DNA from: Bacillota bacterium
Lineage (GTDB): Bacteria; Bacillota; Clostridia; Tissierellales; Peptoniphilaceae
Assembly: GCA_023393815.1 (NCBI GenBank)
Contig: JAEXBU010000006.1
Span: forward strand, 1 to 18,751
DNA: 18,751 nt
Direction of reading: 5' to 3'
Translations under genes and position numbers: made by a program
The notes under the pieces: generated by a model
What the model was told of the DNA's origin: nothing
The model's input: the letters and a program-made list of their open reading frames with translations, nothing else
The model's database searches: none
Shown here: positions 14,244 to 18,751 of the stretch, piece by piece
Position numbering within the stretch: the stretch's first letter is position 1
Layout of the letters: each line of letters begins with the position of its first letter

Positions 14244-14555
14244 GAAAATGACCGCCCGCCGTCGTAACCTTTCCTAAAATATACCTAATACAAATCAATA
14301 ACTTCTCTTTTCCAATGCATAGAACCACTCTCACAATACAAAGAGAAAAACTCACTCAAGTCCTTCAAATCACCATACTGTTTTAGTATAAGACCGCTGC
14401 CCCGAAGAAGTCGAACGACCTGCGTCCGTAGAGCAAACCGGAAAACAATGTATTCTACAACTTTACACAGTGTAGGCGAAGTTCTCCCGCTTATCTATCC
14501 CATACCAGAAAATCGCATCTAGTCTTTATTATTTAACCTAACCGTATATTCCCAT
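14244..14555. other. Non-coding stretch between nhaC promoter and NSS terminator
   Basis: About 310 bases, AT-rich at both ends, with no convincing gene. On the minus strand a frame of 69 codons is open from 14494 to a TAG at 14285, but it has no ATG near its start, no ribosome site and no family I recognise. It may be chance or the remnant of a decayed gene. No inverted repeats typical of insertion-sequence ends were noticed. Confidence 0.5.
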
Positions 14556-14600
14556 AAAAAGACCCCCAAAGATTGGATCAAAAACCAATCTTTGGGGGTC
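14556..14600 (-). terminator. Strong intrinsic terminator of the NSS transporter gene
   Basis: On the minus strand a perfect 16-base-pair stem GACCCCCAAAGATTGG/CCAATCTTTGGGGGTC with an eight-base T-rich loop is followed by five T. It lies 28 bases after the stop codon. Confidence 0.93.
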
Positions 14601-14628
14601 ATACAATCTTATAGATTCTGTCAACTTC

Positions 14629-15990
14629 TTATTTTGTGAACAAACCTAATATACCGCTGGAATTCAACCAAATCATTAGGATAGCCAACGGCGCGACGTA
14701 CTTCATCATTACGGAGACAAAGCCTTTACTCTTAAACGGAAATTCCCCATTATTTGTAACGGCTTTTTCGAAGTTATCAATACCCCAAACGTGGCCGATA
14801 ACAATACACATGAAGAAACCGGCAGCGGGCATCAAAATCGACTCGGCAATGTAGCTGACTTCATCAAAGAAGTTCATAGCCATGGGCGGGAACGTAATTC
14901 CGCTCCAGATACCCATAGACAAAGCTTCGGGGATAGCTATTAAGAAAGCTACGAAACATACAAGCCAAGTTGCCTTTTTTCTATCCATATGATAGGAGTC
15001 AATAAGCCACGAGGTCGGGTTTTCAATCAAAGAAACCGAAGAGGTAATAGCAGCAAAAAGAACCAATACAAAGAAGATAGCGGCCCAGAGCGAACCTAAA
15101 GGCATAGAGTTAAACACGGAAGGTAGCGTGATGAAAATGAGGCCGGGGCCTGCAGAAGGTTCAAAACCGAATGCGAAAACTGCGGGCAGAATAGCAAAAC
15201 CAGCCAGCAGAGCAGCACAAGTATCCAAAAGAGGCACGATAATGGAGTCTCTTTCAATGTGACTGGAATCCGGCAAATACGAACCGTAGGTGATCATAGC
15301 GCCCATCCCGAGACTCAGGGAGAAGAAACATTGCCCCAGTGCAGCGGTTACCGTATTGAGCGTTAATTTAGAAAAATCAGGCTTTAAGTAGAACGATAAA
15401 CCGGCTCCGGCTCCCGGAAGCGTAACCGAACGAATAGCTATAACGATCAGCAAAACGAATAGGGCGGGCATGAGAACCTTCGAAGCCCGTTCAATACCGG
15501 AAGAAACCCCGGCTTGAATAATAATGGCATTGATGATAACGAAGAGCAAAGTGAAGAAAATAGGTCCTCCACTACTGGAGGTATAAGCGGAGAAGAAATT
15601 AGCGGAGTCTCCGGCAATGCCGGGGAGATGACCGATAACGGATTCCACTATGTACTTCAAAACCCATCCACCGATGATGTTATAGTACGTAACAATCAGG
15701 AAGGGAACCACAACCCCTAAGATACCTACAAATTTCCACTTGGGTGCAATTTGCTTGTATGCGCCAATAGGGTTCAGCTTTGTATACTTGCCGATACCCA
15801 TCTCACCCAGCATACAAGTAAAGCCGATCGTTGCTATGATGATCAAATAAATAACGACGAACACGCCTCCACCGTTTTGACCTGTCAAATAGGGAAATTT
15901 CCATAGATTCCCTAAACCGATGGATGAGCCTGCAGCAGCGAGGATAAAACCAATTTTACTGAAAGACCCGCGATCTTTTTGATTTTCCAT
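14629..15990 (-). CDS. Sodium-dependent amino-acid transporter, NSS/SNF family
   Basis: Sodium-coupled importer of the neurotransmitter:sodium symporter family; bacterial members carry amino acids such as tyrosine, tryptophan, leucine or methionine. AAAGGA seven bases before ATG 15990 sets the start (453 residues; a longer frame to 16044 lacks a site). Membrane helix 1 carries the sodium/substrate motif GSSIGLGNLWKFPYLTGQNGG, in which Asn28 aligns with LeuT Asn27 and Lys31 with its gate Arg30. The LGEMGIGKY motif follows helix 2. About 11-12 helices are visible, as in the bacterial Tyt1-like branch. Substrate cannot be read from the sequence. Base composition is clearly lower in GC than the neighbours, and it stands alone between long non-coding flanks. 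Confidence 0.93.
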   Translation of the reverse strand: MENQKDRGSFSKIGFILAAAGSSIGLGNLWKFPYLTGQNGGGVFVVIYLIIIATIGFTCMLGEMGIGKYTKLNPIGAYKQIAPKWKFVGILGVVVPFLIVTYYNIIGGWVLKYIVESVIGHLPGIAGDSANFFSAYTSSSGGPIFFTLLFVIINAIIIQAGVSSGIERASKVLMPALFVLLIVIAIRSVTLPGAGAGLSFYLKPDFSKLTLNTVTAALGQCFFSLSLGMGAMITYGSYLPDSSHIERDSIIVPLLDTCAALLAGFAILPAVFAFGFEPSAGPGLIFITLPSVFNSMPLGSLWAAIFFVLVLFAAITSSVSLIENPTSWLIDSYHMDRKKATWLVCFVAFLIAIPEALSMGIWSGITFPPMAMNFFDEVSYIAESILMPAAGFFMCIVIGHVWGIDNFEKAVTNNGEFPFKSKGFVSVMMKYVAPLAILMIWLNSSGILGLFTK

Positions 15991-16064
15991 AAAACCATCC
16001 TTTCCAATACACTTTACGGCAAAATAAGTGGAGATAAATCCCAAAAACGTTTTGCTCTAAATTT

Positions 16065-16093
16065 ATTTTATCAGTAAAATTTCGTAAAATCAA
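16065..16093 (-). promoter_or_regulatory. Promoter of the NSS transporter gene
   Basis: On the minus strand TTGATT (16093-16088) and TAAAAT (16070-16065) are 17 bases apart, and TGA precedes the -10, making it extended. The leader is about 70 bases. Confidence 0.7.
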
Positions 16094-16613
16094 TACGTTT
16101 TCAAAGAAAATTTTAATCTTTCGCTTTCGATTCAAATTTGTAGGACTTATTTTCTCTATGCCTAAAATAATATCGCTACAAGAGGATAAAAGAAAAAATA
16201 AGTGCAAAATTATACTACTACATGTTTTTTTGAATCCAATGCACAGAACATATGTATTTCTTTGTGTACGCAAGACGCACCAAGACTGTAAGAATTGTGT
16301 AGTATACTTTGACGCAACAATCGCTTTTGCTGCGAAGGTCAAGTGGATGATGAAGCGTTTCATCACGGATGCGGCAAATGCCTTTCAGGGTATCCGTTCG
16401 ACAAAAAAGTCGACTTGGAGAGTGAATACTTTATTGATAAGCATCTTTCGCAGCGTTGCTTGCTCGTATATGTAGCGAAAAGGTTTTCTCGCGTCTTTTG
16501 TGTCAATGCAAAAATCCCGTTCATTTAAAATCAATTTCCTTTAGACAATGAGCGGCTCTTACATAAAATAAAGAGAATCCTGGTTTTCGCTTCCCCCAAT
16601 GGTTGATGTAGAG
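16094..16613. other. Long AT-rich region without a supported gene
   Basis: About 520 bases between the NSS promoter and the BrnQ terminator. Two overlapping plus-strand frames exist. One (16158-16475) has no ribosome site. The other starts at GTG 16343 with GAAGG nearby and would give 61 residues containing HGCGKC and several further cysteines, but it matches nothing I recognise and its composition looks non-coding. I see no terminal inverted repeats, tRNA or clear structured RNA. It may be the relic of an older insertion. Confidence 0.45.
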
Positions 16614-16651
16614 AAAAAAGACAGACCCCTTATCTTATTTGGGATCTGTCT
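16614..16651 (-). terminator. Intrinsic terminator of the brnQ gene
   Basis: On the minus strand AGACAGATCCC pairs with GGGGTCTGTCT (one G-U) around an 11-base loop and is followed by six T. It lies about 55 bases after the stop codon. Confidence 0.9.
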
Positions 16652-16705
16652 GTAGTCTGAGCGCACTACCTTGTGCACCTTGCTATCTTATTTATTTTTA
16701 TCCTT

Positions 16706-18034
16706 TTAAAAGGCAGGGGTGATGTCGTGATCCTCGCGCTTTTTGCCCATACCCATAAAACCGCAGACCGTGCCGATCAGGGCGCCTACGATGGCCGGTA
16801 CGAGCCAGCTGAAACCGAATTCGGCCAAGGGCATACTATTGATTATTTTCGCGGCTCCTGCGAAAGAACCGGTCATATTAAAAATCGTGGTGATGGCTGC
16901 GGCGACAATCGTACCTACGGCCATGCCGATCATGGTGCCGTCGTACTTCAATTGGCGATCAAAAATCATGACGAAGGTCATGGCGATAATGGCCGGATAG
17001 ACGATGTCGAGAACGGGACCGGCGAGGCCGATAATGCCGTCGACGCCGACGAGGGAAAAGACAAAGCTTACGAGAACCGACACGCAAACCACGTATTCGT
17101 ATTTCCACTTACCGTTAGAGACAGAATTAAAGAAATTACCGGCAGCCGAAGTCAATCCTACGGACGTAGTAAGGCAGGCCAGACTCACGGCCACGGCTAG
17201 CGCCGCTTGACCCCACGTACCTAAGAGAAGACCGACACTTCCCACGAGAATTTCCACGCGGGAGGCGTCCTTGGCAAAATGCGTGCCCCCTTGAGCGCCG
17301 ACGTAGGTGAGACCGCCGTAGATGACAAATAAAAGCACCATGGCCAAAACACAGACCTTCACAATCATCATTTGTTTTTCTTTCTTCGACGCATCTCCGT
17401 AACCTTTTCGAATCAAATCCCCGGTGACGATGGCCGTACACAAAAGGGCGACCATGGCATCCATGGTTTGGTAACCTTCCTTAATCCCTTGAGTAAAGTA
17501 ACCCGTACCCTCTGCGGGGAGGATGGGTCCGATGGGCGTAATCACGGCTTTTGCAATAATAATACCTAAGAAGATTAATAAAATCGGCGTAATATATTGG
17601 CCAATAATGTCGATAACACCCGTTTCCTTAATGGATAAAGCCAAAGTAATGGCGAAGAAAATCGCTGAGGTTACCCAAATCGGCATACCCGGAAGGAAGG
17701 GCAAGATGCCGACTTCGTGGGTCGTTGCCGCCGTTCGGGGAATGGCAAAGACCGGACCTACGCTGATCATAGCCGCTGCGGCCAGAACAACTGCGAAAGG
17801 GTAATTGACCCGTCGACCTAAGTCCACGGCCTTCCCGCCGGCGAAAATAGTGACGACGAGGGTAATAATTGGGATTACCGGATCGGCCAGGAGAAAACCG
17901 GCCATAACCGACGTCCACGAGTCCCCGGCGTTAAAACCTAAAAAGGGCGGGAAGATTAAGTTGCCCGCGCCGAAAAAGATAGCGAACAGCGCGAAGCCGA
18001 TGACGATAACGTCTTTTGTTTTACTGCTTTTCAT
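16706..18034 (-). CDS. brnQ: Branched-chain amino-acid carrier, BrnQ (LIVCS family)
   Basis: Cation-coupled (usually sodium) importer of leucine, isoleucine and valine across the cytoplasmic membrane. GGAGGAG seven bases before ATG 18034 sets the start (442 residues, normal). The family's N-terminal signature is clear: IGFALFAIFFGAGNLIFPPF with LGFNAGDSW just after, then GRRVNYPFAVVL and AIPRTAATTHEVG. Roughly 12 hydrophobic segments follow, and the C-terminus is short and charged. An amino-acid fermenter would use such uptake for Stickland-type or branched-chain oxidation, which is inference. It has a perfect -10 box and its own terminator, so it is monocistronic. Confidence 0.95.
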   Translation of the reverse strand: MKSSKTKDVIVIGFALFAIFFGAGNLIFPPFLGFNAGDSWTSVMAGFLLADPVIPIITLVVTIFAGGKAVDLGRRVNYPFAVVLAAAAMISVGPVFAIPRTAATTHEVGILPFLPGMPIWVTSAIFFAITLALSIKETGVIDIIGQYITPILLIFLGIIIAKAVITPIGPILPAEGTGYFTQGIKEGYQTMDAMVALLCTAIVTGDLIRKGYGDASKKEKQMMIVKVCVLAMVLLFVIYGGLTYVGAQGGTHFAKDASRVEILVGSVGLLLGTWGQAALAVAVSLACLTTSVGLTSAAGNFFNSVSNGKWKYEYVVCVSVLVSFVFSLVGVDGIIGLAGPVLDIVYPAIIAMTFVMIFDRQLKYDGTMIGMAVGTIVAAAITTIFNMTGSFAGAAKIINSMPLAEFGFSWLVPAIVGALIGTVCGFMGMGKKREDHDITPAF

Positions 18035-18067
18035 ATAGTCACTCCTCCAAAATTCGATACGAGATTC

Positions 18068-18073
18068 ATTATA
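18068..18073 (-). promoter_or_regulatory. -10 box of brnQ
   Basis: A perfect TATAAT on the minus strand, about 34 bases upstream of the brnQ start codon. The -35 position (TAGAGT at 17 bases) is weak. Upstream, 18074-18240 is AT-rich and holds a 14-base perfect palindrome aggaaaattttcct (18189-18202) that could bind a regulator. Confidence 0.5.
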
Positions 18074-18240
18074 CAGAATATTGAACGCCAACTCTACGAT
18101 AGCAGTGAATTTAAATGATTTATTTGTAAAATACTTGAATTAACGGAATAATTTCGGGGAATTTCATCAATATCAGAAATATTTTTTCAGGAAAATTTTC
18201 CTCCGAACGGTCACTATATTGTATATTGAATAGCGATGTG

Positions 18241-18696
18241 TTAATTTCGCTTTTTTACTTCAGCATGGCGCGACACCACCAAGACGATGGCGTCGTGCTC
18301 CATTAAGAGCTCTCCCTCTTCGTCGCGAATAAACACGTCCATGTGCACGACGCCGTAATCGCCATGGCTTTTGATTTCCACTTTGTCCACGACCAGGCTG
18401 GTATAGAGCATCCTGTGCGGATAGACGGGTTTTATCCAGCGCAAGTGGTCCATTCCGATACCGGCGACGACGCCGCCTTCGTCCAGTTTCGTATGCACCC
18501 ACTTGCCCCAACAGGCGTAAAACGTGTGAAAGCCCGAAGCGATAATGCCGCCGAAACGGCTTTTTTTCGCCGCCTCCGGATCTACGTGAATGGGCCGCGG
18601 ATCGTGAATGCGGGCAAAGTTAATAATCTCTTGTTCCGTAAAGGATATCGGACTCAACTGAAAGGTAATTCCTTCTAGGTAGTCTTCTAAATACAT
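18241..18696 (-). CDS. MaoC-like hot-dog dehydratase family protein
   Basis: Probable acyl-CoA enzyme of the MaoC/(R)-specific enoyl-CoA hydratase group, acting in the cytosol on acyl-CoA intermediates. The 151 residues carry the hydratase signature FARIHDPRPIHVDPEAAKK with the catalytic pair Asp32 and His37, then FGGIIASGFHTFYAC, and GMDHLRWIKPVYPHRML, a typical second conserved block. The length fits a single hot-dog domain. GGAGG lies four bases before the ATG. The gene follows another gene whose stop is 21 bases upstream, so the two probably share a transcript. No clear terminator follows. The true substrate is unknown, and MaoC relatives also act in other acyl-CoA pathways. Confidence 0.9.
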   Translation of the reverse strand: MYLEDYLEGITFQLSPISFTEQEIINFARIHDPRPIHVDPEAAKKSRFGGIIASGFHTFYACWGKWVHTKLDEGGVVAGIGMDHLRWIKPVYPHRMLYTSLVVDKVEIKSHGDYGVVHMDVFIRDEEGELLMEHDAIVLVVSRHAEVKKRN

Positions 18697-18717
18697 ACTG
18701 CCTCCCCGCCCCTTCGA

Positions 18718-18751
18718 TTACTCTACCTCTACAATGGTGCCGCCGCCGATG
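18718..18751 (-). CDS. C-terminal end of an unidentified protein (runs off right edge)
   Basis: Reading the minus strand from the window edge, the frame gives IGGGTIVEVE followed by TAA at 18720-18718, 21 bases before the MaoC-like gene, with no terminator between. The Gly-rich end and close spacing suggest the last codons of an upstream operon partner. Eleven codons are too few to name it. Confidence 0.5.
   Translation of the reverse strand, partial: IGGGTIVEVE

Noticed and set aside
16158..16475. 105-codon plus-strand frame in the AT-rich spacer
   Set aside because: No ribosome site, no recognisable domain and a composition like the surrounding non-coding DNA.
18183..18204. Possible CodY box upstream of brnQ
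   Set aside because: Only about 11 of 15 positions match the CodY motif and it lies more than 100 bases upstream of the predicted start site.
1..18751. CRISPR array, prophage or intact insertion sequence
   Set aside because: No regularly spaced repeats, no transposase or integrase motifs and no terminal inverted repeats were seen.

Overview
The window looks like the chromosome of a low-to-mid GC Gram-positive anaerobe (Bacillota). The clues are strong AGGAGG-type ribosome sites, TTGACA/TATAAT-like promoters, U-tailed hairpin terminators, an adenosylcobalamin-dependent (oxygen-independent) ribonucleotide reductase, a thiol peroxidase, and several sodium-coupled amino-acid carriers. An amino-acid-fermenting Tissierellia/Peptoniphilaceae-type coccus would fit, but that placement is inference and not proven by any one gene. 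Most genes lie on the minus strand; only zur and an ATP-grasp gene read on the plus strand.

Left part (1-2560): a zinc uptake operon znuA-znuC-znuB (minus; znuB runs off the left edge) whose genes overlap by 1-4 bases, with a divergent Fur-family regulator (probably Zur). An imperfect palindrome sits just downstream of the znuA -10 box and is the likely operator.

2560-4000: a major-facilitator exporter/importer gene preceded by a textbook promoter and a structured leader of about 175 nt. The leader ends in an intrinsic terminator just before the ribosome site, which makes it a candidate riboswitch or translation-coupled attenuator of unidentified class. It is the most interesting element here.

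4000-6930: a compact minus-strand run in the order thiol peroxidase, RlmH rRNA methyltransferase, a 60-residue small protein, a terminator hairpin, a hypothetical protein, an NfsA-like nitroreductase and a second hypothetical protein. The thiol peroxidase lacks the usual resolving cysteine.

6930-9900: a divergent ATP-grasp protein whose metal-binding motif is badly degenerate, tRNA-Ser(CGA), and a secreted LysM-G5-M23 cell-wall peptidase.

9900-14250: class II ribonucleotide reductase nrdJ, a membrane-anchored GH73-type glucosaminidase, and an NhaC sodium/proton antiporter; the last two form an operon.

14250-18751: an NSS-family sodium symporter set in long AT-rich non-coding flanks, a BrnQ branched-chain amino-acid carrier, a MaoC-like hot-dog protein, and the last codons of another gene at the right edge. 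NhaC, NSS and BrnQ together suggest a physiology built on sodium gradients and amino-acid uptake. No rRNA, CRISPR array, intact insertion sequence or phage gene was seen.
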